Source of the DNA: Xenopus tropicalis
Taxonomy: Eukaryota > Chordata > Amphibia > Anura > Pipidae
Direction: 5' to 3'
DNA length: 64,000 nt
Assembly: GCF_000004195.4 (NCBI RefSeq)
Contig: NC_030680.2
Coordinates: 141,305,545 to 141,369,544 of the forward strand
Numbering within the stretch: position 1 is the first letter of the stretch; every line of letters begins with the position of its first letter. A program made the translations under genes and the position numbers. Shown here piece after piece: positions 32,579-42,922 of this stretch. The notes beneath the pieces are model-generated. The model had not been told where the DNA came from. It made no database searches and saw only the letters and a program-made list of their open reading frames with translations.

Positions 32579-33248
32579 TAGCCAATAGGAGTAATGCTAT
32601 GTAAGTAAAGAGATGCAGCACAGTAGGCAGTAGGATTAATGCTATTTATATCCATGCTCCTCGCTATCAGCCACTGCTGTTTAGAGCTCCGCGAGCAGTA
32701 ATAAACTTTAGCAAAACAGAATTAAAATGATCTAAATATGTTATTTACAGTTCTGAGTCGTCTAATTATTCCACTCGGTCCGGGCGATGAGCGGGGAGAT
32801 ATATTCAAAGAGCATTTTTTTGTTAATTAAGCGATGCTTTTCAAATTAATTGATTCTAAACATATTACATTTAATTTTATTTGCAATAACATTAAAGTAC
32901 ACAGCGCAAATTAATGGGTTTTATTTGATTTCAAATTACCCACAGGGACAAATTTTCTTGCGTTTCCCCCCTATTTCCAGCAATGAATAATCTCTCTGCT
33001 CCTGAATATTTTTTAATTAGTATCTTTTTATTTCCCACTGTCGGAAAAAAGAAATAATCACATTTTATGTTATGGGTTTTGCGTGGCTCCGTACATTAGC
33101 TCAATTACGCTCATAAAACGGTGTCTCGGGTAAGGTCACCATAACAAAAATAAATTTACTATTTAAGCTCTTTCTTGAATATAAAGATGGGAATGGGGGC
33201 AAAATAAACTTGTTCTTTATAAGCATGTCATTGCTCATTTCAGCCATT
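32579..33248. other. Candidate conserved non-coding region
   Basis: Bases 32690-33180 are non-repetitive and AT-rich with many TAATTA/TTAATTAA-type motifs (GTTAATTAAGCG, AAATTAATTGATT, TTTTTTAATTAG) and scattered CpGs. The look is that of a developmental enhancer-like conserved element, but conservation cannot be judged from one genome. Confidence 0.35.
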
Positions 33249-33256
33249 TTGAAATG

Positions 33257-33502
33257 TAGGGATTCGGGCAGGATTCAGGCTTTTTCCCCAGGATTCGGTT
33301 TCGGCCAAATCCATTGTTCTGGCCAAACCGAATCTGAATCCTAAAAATCACGTGACGTTTTGTCATGTAAACACGGAAATTGAAATTGAAATTTTTCCAA
33401 ATGTTTCCGGCATTTAACCCTTCCAGAACCTAATTATCAAATCCTTTACAAAGGATTCGGAGGTTCAGTCGAATCCAAAAAAGTGGATTTGGTGCATCCC
33501 TA
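33257..33502 (+). mobile_element. hAT MITE, TAGGGATKC ends, with perfect 8-bp duplication
   Basis: It starts TAGGGATTCGGGCAGG and ends TGGTGCATCCCTA. The octamer TTGAAATG flanks both sides (33249-33256, 33503-33510). The length is 246 bp. The interior is rich in GGATTCGG/CCGAATCC inverted motifs. A fragment of the same family is at 49288. Confidence 0.9.
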
Positions 33503-33569
33503 TTGAAATGAAATTATAATAAAAAAGGGGATTATGAAACCATAATGCACACTGCAGCTGTAATAAACA

Positions 33570-34014
33570 GTGATGGAAGAAATTATTCGCCGGGCATGGA
33601 TTCACTACGAATTTCCGTGCTTCGCCATTGGCGGACTATTTCATGAAACAGGCGACAAAATTCGCCTTGTAAAAATTTGGTGTGACAAAAACTTGTCGTC
33701 CACATAAAAAAAAATTGTCACGTGTAAAAAAACAAATGATACACGGCAAAAAAATTGTTGCGCGTGGACGGTTTGTCAGTCACAAAATTGTCGCGTGCAT
33801 TTTTTTTTGATGTGCATCATTTTTGCCATTTCTCAGATTTTTCGCTGTTTCAAAGATTCGCAAATTTTTGGGCAAATCGAAATGGGACAGTGAATTTTTT
33901 CCTCAGGCATGGATTCACAGCGAATTTCTGCATTTTGCCATTGGCACAGGCAAATTTGGGCACAGTCGTGTCAAAAAGCTGCACACAACAAAAAAAAAAA
34001 ACAACTTTTTTTTA
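33570..34014. mobile_element. Two fused TGATGAGCGAA-family hAT MITE copies
   Basis: GTGATGGAAGAAATTATTCG with GGCATGGATTCACTACG opens the first copy (to about 33895). A second left-arm motif, GGCATGGATTCACAGCG at 33905, follows without a proper right end. The second is cut by the insertion of the TA-flanked MITE at 34017. Overlapping ORFs here are repeat by-products. Confidence 0.7.
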
Positions 34015-34016
34015 AT

Positions 34017-35036
34017 ACAGGTATGGGATCCAATATCCAGAAAGCTCTGAATTACAGAAAGACCATCCCCTGTAGACTCCATTATATGCAAATCATTCTA
34101 ATTTTTAAAATGAATTTCCTTTTTCTCTGTATTAATAAAATAGTACAGGTATGAGATCCCTTATCCGGAAAACCATTATCCAGAAAGTTCCAAATTACGG
34201 GAAGGCCATCTCCCATAGACTCCATTATAAGCAAATCATTCAAATTTTTCAAAATTATTTCCTTTTTCTCTGTAATAATAAATCAGTACCTGTACTTGAT
34301 CCCAACTAAGATATAATTACCCCTTATTGGGGGCAGAACAGCCCTATTGGGTTTATTTCATGGTTAAATGATTCCCTTTTCTCTGTAATAATAAAACAGT
34401 ACCTGTACTTGATCCCAACTAAGATATAATTACCCCTTATTGGGGGCAGAACAGCCCTATTGGGTTTATTTCATGGTTAAATGATTCCCTTTTCTCTGTA
34501 ATAATAAAACAGTACCTGTACTTGATCCCAACTAAGATATAATTACCCCTTATTGGGGCAGAACAGCCCTATTGGGTTTATTTAATGGTTAAATGATTCC
34601 CTTTTCTCTGTAATAATAAAACAGTACCTGTACTTGATCCCAACTAAGATATAATTACCCCTTATTGGGGCAGAACAGCCCTATTGGGTTTATTTCATGG
34701 TTAAATGATTCCCTTTTCTCTGTAATAATAAAACAGTACCTGTACTTGATCCCAACTAAGATATAATTACCCCTTATTGGGGCAGAACAGCCCTATTGGG
34801 TTTATTTAATGGTTAAATGATTCCCTTTTCTCTGTAATAATAAAACAGTACCTGTACTTGATCCCAACTAAGATATAATTACCCCTTATTGGGGGCAGAA
34901 CAGCCCTATTGGGTTTATTTCATGTTTAAATGATTTTTTAGTAGACTTAAGGTATGGAGATCCAAATTACAGAAAGACCCCTTATCCGGAAACCCGCTGG
35001 TCCTGAGCATTCTGGATAACAGGTCCCATACCTGTA
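34017..35036 (+). mobile_element. TA-flanked MITE with satellite array D and doubled left end
   Basis: The left terminus TACAGGTATGGGATCC is at 34017. A second left terminus, TACAGGTATGAGATCC, is at 34144, each followed by its own copy of the left half. Monomers start at 34288, 34401, 34514, 34626, 34738 and 34850 (113, 113, 112, 112, 112 bp). The right half ends CCCATACCTGTA at 35036. TA lies at both outer edges. Confidence 0.9.
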
Positions 35037-35734
35037 ATTACTTTCCCTGTTTATTCTATAATCTGCATTCTTTTCGCAATTTAAAAATATTTTGCATTTA
35101 GAACTTACGATTTAAAACTTGACCAATAATATCTTAGATTAAATCCAATAGTGGAAGAGATTACGATGATCACAGTCAAATTACAGAAGACAGGGATGTA
35201 GGAATATTTTTAATTGCGCCCATCTCTTTAATATGCCAATCATTTGAAAAGCATATTTCCCCCTGTACCTAACAAGCACAAGATAATTCTGCCCCAAGTT
35301 GCGGAAAAAACACATTTCCGACCATCAATTTGATCGTATTATGGAAAGTTAATTACAGCTGCCCTGAAGAGTCTTGCAACTTGATATCATATTATTTTTT
35401 GTCATCTTCATTACATTCTTCAGTCACTGATGTGTTTTGTAACCGGTCTGAGAAAATTCAGCTTTTAACATTGGGGAATGGATGAATGGGGGCAGATTGT
35501 GAAGTCAAATTTGCCATTAGCCTGAATGTTGCATTTTTTTTTTCTAGAAAAACCTTGGCTCAACTCTGTCAATGTCTCTTTTATATCTGTTATATACAGA
35601 CAGATTGTATATGTACTGTGCTTAGATATCAGCATAATATTATGCCATTGTGTGATCTATCATCTATATCATGTAATATACAAGACAAGGCATGTGGACA
35701 TGTCAACAGCTCTGTGTTACGAGTGGGAGATGGG
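35037..35734. other. Unique sequence, possible conserved non-coding element
   Basis: Non-repetitive, AT-rich. Bases 35290-35440 (ATCAATTTGATCGTATTATG, GTTAATTACAGCTG) look enhancer-like by composition only. An ORF from 35486 runs into the minisatellite and is not supported as a gene. Confidence 0.35.
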
Positions 35735-36655
35735 AAGGTGAGTCCTTGGGGCAGGTGTAGACTTGACAGCACAGGACGGAGCGGGTTTAGACTTGACAGG
35801 ACAGGATGGAGTGGGCGTAGACTTGACAGGACAGGATGGAGTGGGCGTAGACTTGACAGGACAGGATGGAGTGGGCGTAGACATGAAAGGATAGGACAGA
35901 GCGGCCGTAGACTTGACAGGACAGGACGGAGAAGGCATAGACTTGACAGGACAGGACGGAGCGGGCGTAGACTTGACAGGACAGGATGGAGTGGGCGTAG
36001 ACTTGACTGGACAGGATGGAGCGGGCATAGATTTGAAAGGACAGGACGGAGAAGGTGAGTCCTTGAGGCAGGGGCAGGTGTAGACTTAACAGGACAGGAC
36101 GGAGTGGGTTTAGACTTGACAGGACAGGATGGAGTGGGCGTAGACTTGACTGGACAGGATGGAGCGGGCATAGATTTGAAAGGACAGGACGGAGAAGGTG
36201 AGTCCTTGAGGCAGGGGCAGGTGTAGACTTAACAGGACAGGACGGAGTGGGTTTAGACTTGACAGGACAGGATGGAGTGGGCGTAGACTTGACAGGATAG
36301 GACAGAGTGGCCGTAGACTTGACTGGACAGAATGAAGCGGGCGTAGACTTGACAGGACAGGGCGGAGCGGGCGTAGACTTGACAGGACAGGACGGAGCGG
36401 GAGTAGACTTGACAGGACAGGATGGAGTGGGCGTAGACTTGACAGGACAGGATGGAGTTGGCGTAGACTTGACAGGACAGGATGGAGTGGGCGTAGACTT
36501 GACAGGACAGGACGGAGTAGGCGTAGACTTGACAGGACGGAGTAGGCGTAGACTTGACAGGACGGAGCAGGTGTAGACTTGACAGGACAGGATGGAGTGG
36601 GAGTAGACTTGACAGGATAGAGCAGGCGTAGTCATGACAGGACGGGACGGGTGAA
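35735..36655 (+). repeat. 30-bp minisatellite, about 30 units, with higher-order blocks
   Basis: The unit is TAGACTTGACAGGACAGGAT plus GGAGTGGGCG. A longer block (GAAGGTGAGTCCTTGAGGCA followed by several units) recurs at 36051 and 36194, 143 bp apart, and a related GGTGAGTCCTTGGGGCAGGT lies at 35735. Because 30 is a multiple of three, several frames on both strands stay open (190 codons plus strand, 282 codons minus strand). That openness is not evidence for a protein. Confidence 0.92.
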
Positions 36656-37297
36656 GTAAGGAGCAAGTAAGGATTCCCTACTTTTCCCTACTTGTGAGGC
36701 TCAATGGCTACATGAACTCTAAAGGTGACAGTAACTCCAGGGTTTCCAAGCAGCCTACATTCAAAGCAGCATTTTCAGTTTCATACCCCTATTGATGCAA
36801 CCTGGGAACCCTGAGCTAACACTAGCTCCATGGTGGCAGTATCTCCAGGTTTGCCCAGCATCAGTGGGTACAGTTGATGCAAAATGAAAGCATTAACAGG
36901 AAAGGCAGAAGCATGTTTGGACCCAAGTACTTTTGGTTTGTAAATGGACCCACCTGTTTCCCACAATACCCTGCATGTTCTGTGATTCTTCTTCTTTACC
37001 GGTCTATTAATCACAGAACATATAAGGCACTAGTGAAGCACAGGTTGTCAACATAGTCAACCCATGTCCAGCTGTAGCCCACCCTCTTCCAACCGGCACT
37101 CAGCACTTAAATACTTGTGTCCAACCAATCACTGATGTCACCAGAGAAGGGTGGAGCATTGCAGGTGTAAGTATATTAATGAAAGATGGCAACCAGTCAG
37201 GAGAGGAATATCAGAGAACCAGGGTGCACTGAACTTATGGGCAAAGATCGCCACAGGGGACTAGCTACAAAAGTGTTCAGCTGACCCAAGCCCACTG
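36656..37297. other. Unique sequence, no gene seen
   Basis: No recognised repeat or coding region. Confidence 0.35.
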
Positions 37298-37610
37298 GCC
37301 CATGTTGGCCATATATGTACCTATATTATCATATGGAACCTTGTTTCATATGATATTCGGTGCATGTATGGTGGCTTGTTGAGATGGTCGATATCGTAAA
37401 GGCTGTGGATATTGGTCATCTCATCAATCGGGCAGGTTAAAAGATTTTGATTGGGCAAAATCTACGTGTAGGGCTGAATCGACAGGTGGAGGTAGAATTC
37501 CTATTGTTTCTACCTCCACATCTAACAATTCAGCCCTGAACGTCAATGGAGGGTGGGAATGATCTTTCCTGCAACCAATGGTCGTAGCATTATTGCTGCA
37601 TGTATGGCCA
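37298..37610 (-). mobile_element. Harbinger-like MITE, relative of 31583, reverse orientation
   Basis: In reverse complement it follows the 31583 element: TGTGGCCATACATG end, TTCAGGGCTGAATTG, AACAATAGGAATTCTACCTC, AAAATCTTTTAACCTGCCC. The right end is followed by TTA. The left end is degenerate, so the start is approximate. Confidence 0.7.
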
Positions 37611-37733
37611 CATTTATACTATAAGAACTGGACTTGTATCTTGTATTGATGGTACATGTAGTCAGAACCAGCAGGTCAGAGAATATGGTGCAGAGAGATA
37701 CTGAATTCAATAGCAATTGCATTGATATATTAA

Positions 37734-38039
37734 TAGTGATGAGCAAATCTGTCGCGAAACGGCAAGAAAATTCATGAAACCGTGAAAAATTCACGAAATG
37801 CATTTGTCGCACAATTTTTTTTGTCAACCGCGTCTTTTTTGGTCGCCCGAGTCTTTATTTGACGCCACCCTTTTTTGACACGACCGCGCCCAATTTGATG
37901 CGCAATGAAATTCTTTTACGCGCGCCGAATCTTTCCGTGGGAAAGATTTTCACGGGAGTTGCGCAAAACAGTTTGCCAATGGCAAAATACAGAAATTTGC
38001 GGCAAATCCATGCCTAGCGAAAAAATTCGCTCATCCCTA
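37734..38039. mobile_element. hAT-type MITE, TAGTGATGAGCGAA family
   Basis: It begins TAGTGATGAGCAAATCTGTC and ends AATTCGCTCATCCCTA, with GCAAATCCATGCCTAGCG near the end. The flanking octamers TATATTAA and TGTATTAT agree at six of eight positions, compatible with a decayed 8-bp duplication. Interior units GTCTTTTTTGGTCGCCCGAG are degenerate relatives of the 20-21-bp repeats at 43-52 kb. Confidence 0.8.
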
Positions 38040-38115
38040 TGTATTATTTGCTTAGAATTTTTTTTTTTATGTTAATTGTGTTTATTTTCTAAGTATTTGG
38101 CCGGAGTCCCCCTTA

Positions 38116-38515
38116 AGGCTGATGCCAGACGTGGCGTTTTTACACTGCGTATTTACTCCGCCTAAAAACGCTGCACAACCCACACAGCCCCTGACTATGG
38201 CGGTGACTGGTGACGTAGCAAATCCCGTTTCCCATTGTCCTAATAGTGCGAAATAGTAAAAAACGCTGCGTATTTTCGCTAGGTCTGGCAGCTGCCTTTG
38301 TGTATACATAGGAATAGGTTGCTGTGCAAATAATGGCGTATTTTGGCAAACGCATGAAAAGTCCGTGGTAACGCATTTTATAGCGTATTTACGCATTGTG
38401 TGTTTTCCATCGAGACTGTTTAAGTTATTTCTATGGATGATGATATCGTGCGTTTTTCAGCCGCCGAGAGAATTAGAAAATACGCAGCGTAAAAACGCCA
38501 CGTGTGGCATCAGCC
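38116..38515. mobile_element. MITE with long inverted ends (AGGCTGATGCCAGACGTGGC)
   Basis: The left end AGGCTGATGCCAGACGTGGC plus GTTTTTAC mirrors the right end GTAAAAACGCCACGTGTGGC plus ATCAGCC, over more than 30 bp. TTA lies at both edges (38113-38115, 38516-38518), suggesting a Harbinger-like 3-bp duplication. The length is about 400 bp and it is non-coding. Confidence 0.85.
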
Positions 38516-38518
38516 TTA

Positions 38519-39127
38519 GAACGGATCCCCTTTACATACAATCAAAATAACATAACAATATGCCTTTCCCCCCCATGTTGTGCTTTTCCCCGCCTGCATT
38601 TTATCTGCAATAAGAGGCCTGAATGTTAATGATTAAGGTTCAATGTAGGTCAGTCTGCAGAGGAACCTTTCAGAAATGATTCATTAAGGCTAACGAGTCA
38701 TTCAAAACAAACCTTTGTAATTGTTCTGGAAATCTCTGTCAGTCTGATCAGCCGAAGTGAGTATCATGTAATTTAGTGTGAAGCGTCTGTGAAAGCTTTC
38801 ACTCTCTGGAGGTGAGTTTGCCGGCAGTGAATAGAAAGCCTGTTTGCGCTGACAGTTTGATCCCAAAGAGAGGAGGTGGCAGTGTGACAGGCTGGTCCTG
38901 AGAGTCAGAGAGAGACAAAGGATCAGTCAGGCTAATTGATGCGCTGAGAGCTATCATACTCTACTAGTATTGTCAGGAACTTAAGAGCAAAGGCAGGGTG
39001 ACATCTCCAGCACCGGGCACCCAGGCATCCGTCTCCCTGTAACACTAACAGCCAGGAACCTTCTTTCTAAAATCAGAATATATCTGTATTAATTCAGAAA
39101 CTGGTTGAGGATATGCACAAATGTCCT
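38519..39127. other. Unique sequence, possible conserved non-coding element
   Basis: Bases 38600-38900 are non-repetitive with balanced composition (GAATGTTAATGATTAAGG, CTTTGTAATTGTTCTGG, AAGCTTTCACTCTCTGGAGG). No ORF is supported. Confidence 0.35.
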
Positions 39128-39217
39128 CTTTAAAGGGGACGTTCACCTTCGAATTAACTTTTAGTCCGATGTAGGGAGTCGTATTCTGAGACAATTTGTG
39201 ATTGGTCTTCATTTTTT
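39128..39217 (+). mobile_element. T2-like MITE left end fused to array E
   Basis: TTTAAAGGGGACGTTCACCTT with GAATTAACTTTTAG is a T2-type left end (TTAA near 39131). After about 90 bp, at TTGGTCTTCATTTTTT, it passes directly into mid-monomer satellite (ATTGGGTTTATTTCATG). Confidence 0.75.
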
Positions 39218-40245
39218 ATTGGGTTTATTTCATGTTTAAATGATTCCCTTTTCTCTGTAATAATAAAACAGTACCTGTACTTGATCCCAACTAAGATATA
39301 ATTACCCCTTATTGGGGCAGAACAGCCCTATTGGGTTTATTTAATGGTTAAATGATTCCCTTTTCTCTGTAATAATAAAACAGTACCTGTACTTGATCCC
39401 AACTAAGATATAATTACCCCTTATTGGGGCAGAACAGCCCTATTGGGTTTATTTCATGGTTAAATGATTCCCTTTTCTCTGTAATAATAAAACAGTACCT
39501 GTACTTGATCCCAACTAAGATACAATTACCCCTTATTGGGGGCAGAAAAGCCCTATTGGGTTTATTTAATGGTTAAATGATTCCCTTTTCTCTGTAATAA
39601 TAAAACAGTACCTGTACTTGATCCCAACTAAGATATAATTACCCCTTATTGGGGCAGAACAGCCCTATTGGGTTTATTTCATGGTTAAATGATTCCCTTT
39701 TCTCTGTAATAATAAAACAGTACCTGTACTTGATCCCAACTAAGATATAATTACCCCTTATTGGGGCAGAAAAGCCCTATTGGGTTTATTTAATGGTTAA
39801 ATGATTCCCTTTTCTCTGTAATAATAAAACAGTACCTGTACTTGATCCCAGCTAAGATATAATTACCCCTTATTGGGGGCAGAACAGCCCTATTGGGTTT
39901 ATTTCATGGTTAAATGATTCCCTTTTCTCTGTAATAATAAAACAGTACCTGTACTTGATCCCAGCTAAGATATAATTACCCCTTATTGGGGGCAGAACAG
40001 CCCTATTGGGTTTATTTCATGGTTAAATGATTCCCTTTTCTCTGTAATAATAAAACAGTACCTGTACTTGATCCCAACTAAGATATAATTACCCCTTATT
40101 GGGGGCAAAACAATCTTGTTGGTTTTTGTCAATATTTGAATGATTTTTAGCAGACTTAAGTCATGGAGATCCAAATTACAGAAAGATGCCTTATCCGGAA
40201 AACCCCAGGTCCCGAGCATTCTGGATAACGGGTCCCATACCTGTA
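39218..40245 (+). mobile_element. 113-bp satellite array E with right MITE terminus
   Basis: Monomer starts are at 39273, 39385, 39497, 39610, 39722, 39834, 39947 and 40060 (112, 112, 113, 112, 112, 113, 113 bp). A diverged terminal unit leads into the right half (GACTTAAGTCATGGAGATCC), ending CCCATACCTGTA at 40245. The left half is missing and replaced by a T2 end. Confidence 0.9.
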
Positions 40246-40380
40246 TGATCCATTGGGTAATCCTAAATAGAAAATTGCCATTTTAAGAATTAAGGGCCGC
40301 CCCCTGGGATCACAGGATTCACAGTGCACACAAACAAGCCAAGGCACACATACTGTACATGCTAGGCCCCTTCAGCCAAT
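40246..40380 (+). mobile_element. T2-type MITE fragment, ACTATACCCCC subfamily
   Basis: CATTGGGTAATCCTAAATAG to CCCCTTCAGCCAATG matches the interior of the 2508 copy. It is cut at 40380 in the middle of a conserved block and joined to a Harbinger-like fragment. Confidence 0.8.
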
Positions 40381-40624
40381 GGGGCCAAACCATCGAATTA
40401 GAACGCCGGTAATAGGCGCAATCAGATCGGGGACCGCATCAACGAGCTGATGCGGTCCCCAATTCGAATACATTTTTTAACCTGCCCGATCAATATCTGT
40501 CCGATTTCAGGCCAGATATCGGTCGGGCAGGCCGGTCGTTTGTGACCCCACATGGGCCGATAAGCTGCCGAATCTGTCTAAGGGATCGATATCGGCAGCT
40601 AGAATTGCCCATGTATGGGGATCT
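40381..40624 (-). mobile_element. Harbinger-like MITE fragment (AGGTCCCCATACACG family)
   Basis: It starts inside the element at GGGGCCAAACCATCGAATT and ends CCCATGTATGGGGATCT followed by TTA. In reverse complement it parallels 18490. The left terminus is lost at the junction with the T2 fragment. Confidence 0.8.
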
Positions 40625-41640
40625 TTACAGTCTAAGTAGGGTGATAACATACAAATAGGAGGGCAAAAGTGCACAAAGGTGCCCTTTAGTGGACTAGATT
40701 AGGTGTTTTAGTGCTTCAAAAGATAGGATCTGAGTTTCTTTTTGAAGAGGCCGAGAGTCTCCCCTATGGAGGAATTCAAGGATGGAATTCCAGGTAAGAA
40801 GCAAAGGAAAGAGGTTTCCGACTAGAAATGAGTGGGTGTGGGTGGTGTGAAGCGATGGTGGCAGAGGAGACAGGTGTTTACAGGGTGACAAATAAAGACA
40901 TGCAGTGAGGAGTGAAAGGCTTTGACTGTCAGCAGAAGGGTTCTGTGTGTTATCTGTTAATTAACAGGCAGTCGTTAGAAAGATTTTACCAGGGGAAGAA
41001 CAGGTTCCCTACTAGGAGAGAGAGGAGGATTCTAGCAGTGACAGATAAGGCTGATTGCAGGGGAAAGGGGGGGGTCTGGAGACCGGTTAGTAGGAGGAAG
41101 CAATAGACACTTCTGTTCCTAGTCTGGATAGCGGTGACCGAGCCTGCGCACTGGAATCTGGCCCGAGGCCCTGGCCCAATACTAACACGGCTAAGATGGA
41201 AACAAAAGTCAAATGGGCAAACGTGGAAACCGCCAATACCCGTCCACTGACACTCGAGATTTCTGGAGAATAATTTTATTGGGGTGAAGCAAACATTAAA
41301 AGATAAAAATCACGTTTACACCATTAGTTGCCTTCACTCTCCCATTTTATGAGTAAGGATACAAATCATTTACTCTTCTGAGAAGTCTAGGAACTCTCAG
41401 ACTGTTCCTTTCTGTCATTTCTACCATTAGTATCGAGAGCAGCTCTTCCCTGATGCACTATAATGCCAATACATATAAATACCATCAGGTCAAAAACAAC
41501 TAATCTAGATATTGCCAATGTGTAATTGTCATGTGAAATAAGATGTGAAAGATTCTGATTTGTCATTATTAATTCAACAAATAATAATCCAACATGTAGA
41601 AGTTACCTGTGGGAAAGGAGGTGCTCCATTATGGGGCTGG
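40625..41640. other. No gene seen; possible old repeat at 40640-41100
   Basis: The 40640-41100 stretch (purine-rich, GTGGCAGAGGAGACAGGTGT, AGGCTTTGACTGTCAGCAGA) has the texture of an interspersed repeat, but no termini or family can be assigned. The remainder is unique. Confidence 0.3.
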
Positions 41641-41822
41641 ATATTTAATAATAATAATTATTATTATTATTAACATTTATTTATAAAGCGCCAACATATT
41701 CCGCAGCGCTGTACAATAAGTGGGTTTCATACATTGGACATACAGAGTAACATATAAAGCAATCAATAACCGATACAAGAGGTGAAGAGAGCCCTGCCCA
41801 AAAGAGCTTACAATCTACAAAT
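41641..41822 (-). mobile_element. LINE/SINE 3' end with TTA-repeat tail
   Basis: Reverse complement: TTGTAGATTGTAAGCTCTTT ... CTTATTGTACAGCGCTGCGG, AATATGTTGGCGCTTTATAA, then a (TAATAA)n tail. The same module with the same 5' break is at 56446. A short truncated element ending in a simple-repeat tail fits a SINE or a truncated LINE copy. Confidence 0.75.
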
Positions 41823-41990
41823 GCGTCTTTATCAGTTCAGAAAGGACATTTGTCTCAATCTCAAGTTCATCGGTTGCAAAGGGATGGAAGGCAATTTCTA
41901 CACCACCTCAATTACATAATTCTACAGTCTACAAGGGTAAACCTTAATGAATTTATTTTATTTTTTTATGTATTTATTTTTTACAAATAC

Positions 41991-42090
41991 AGGTATGGGA
42001 CCTCTTATCCAGAATGCTCAGAACCTGGGGTTTTCCATAATTTATCTCCATACCAAAGCAATTATTTAAACCTTAATTAAACTCAATAGG
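41991..42090 (-). mobile_element. Right tip of the TA-flanked MITE, satellite-free fragment
   Basis: TACAGGTATGGGACCTCTTA with CCAGAATGCTCAGAACC and ACCTTAATTAAACTCAATAGG is the reverse complement of the right MITE half seen at arrays B, D, E, G and H. It is cut about 100 bp in, before any satellite, by TGATGAGCGAA-family sequence. Confidence 0.75.
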
Positions 42091-42262
42091 ATAGCGAATA
42101 TGTCCCATTTTGCTTTGCCAAAAAAACCATCCAAACTGCTGAAAAACTTGAGAAATGTGGCTTGTCACTTTTTTGTCACCGCAAATTATTGCGGCCGTTT
42201 CGCAAAAAAAATGCGGACTTTCACAGCACTGATCATTTTTCAATATTACTGAATGACAGGTT
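42091..42262. mobile_element. TGATGAGCGAA-family MITE fragment
   Basis: GCGAATATGTCCCATTTTGC with AACTTGAGAAATGTGGCTTG and GGCCGTTTCGCAAAAAAAAT are degenerate family motifs. The right end is not clear. Confidence 0.55.
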
Positions 42263-42269
42263 TCTAGTG

Positions 42270-42533
42270 GTGATGAGCAACTTTTTGCGCCAGGCATGGA
42301 TTTGCAACGAATTTCTGCATTTTGGCATTGGCGAATTGTTTAGCGAAACTTCCATCAAAATTTGTCACGAAAATAAATTGGCATGTGTCAAAAAAAGTTG
42401 TGGCACGTCAAAATAGGGATGGTTGCATCAAAAGGGGTGCAGTCTTATGGGAAAAAGTCTAGCAACAAACAAAATTTTTCACCGTTTTGCGCAGTTTTCG
42501 GTGGACCCAAATGGCACAGATTTGCTCACCAGT
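42270..42533. mobile_element. hAT-type MITE, TAGTGATGAGCGAA family
   Basis: GGTGATGAGCAACTTTTTGC with GGCATGGATTTGCAACG opens the element, and CACAGATTTGCTCACCA closes it. The interior has GTGTCAAAAAAAGTTGTGGC-type units. No target duplication was established. Confidence 0.7.
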
Positions 42534-42599
42534 ATTTTCTACATAACAAACTCTATACCTGTTATAAAAGATGCAAAATACAGGATCTAACCTTACAAA

Positions 42600-42915
42600 T
42601 AAGGGGCTTTCTGGTTGCCAGGGTTAGTGCTCCATGGACAACAGGTCATTACAACTTAAAAATGAAAAGAAACTGGAAAGAAAATGACAAAAATCAGATT
42701 TTCACTGAATATTCAGATAATGTCTCGACAATGCTTTTATCGTTTGGACGAAAATATCGCAATTGCGTTCCGAAAGTCACAAAATTTTCATGCCGAAAAG
42801 TTTGTTAACGCCATGAAAACCTTTCTGGGTTTGAAGCCCTCCATGTCTGGCGTTGGAAGTCTTCCATAGGACTCAATGGCACTCGACAGATCCAACCTGG
42901 CGAAAATATAGTCCC
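42600..42915 (-). mobile_element. MITE-like fragment carrying one copy of the 52-bp motif
   Basis: Bases 42836-42905, read on the minus strand, contain AGGTTGGATCTGTCGAGTGC and CATTGAGTCCTATGGAAGAC. This is the same unit as the 52-bp minisatellite at 6577 but in single copy. The upstream arm (ATCGTTTGGACGAAAATATC, AATTGCGTTCCGAAAGTCAC) resembles the AT-rich arm at 8260-8400. Termini are not defined. Confidence 0.65.
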
Positions 42916-42922
42916 AAATAGT

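Noticed and set aside
35629..36666. Long ORFs (190 codons plus strand, up to 282 codons minus strand) with STPTPSCPVK-like repeats
   Set aside because: A 30-bp repeat keeps frames open on both strands; several frames are open at once and there is no start context, signal or domain.
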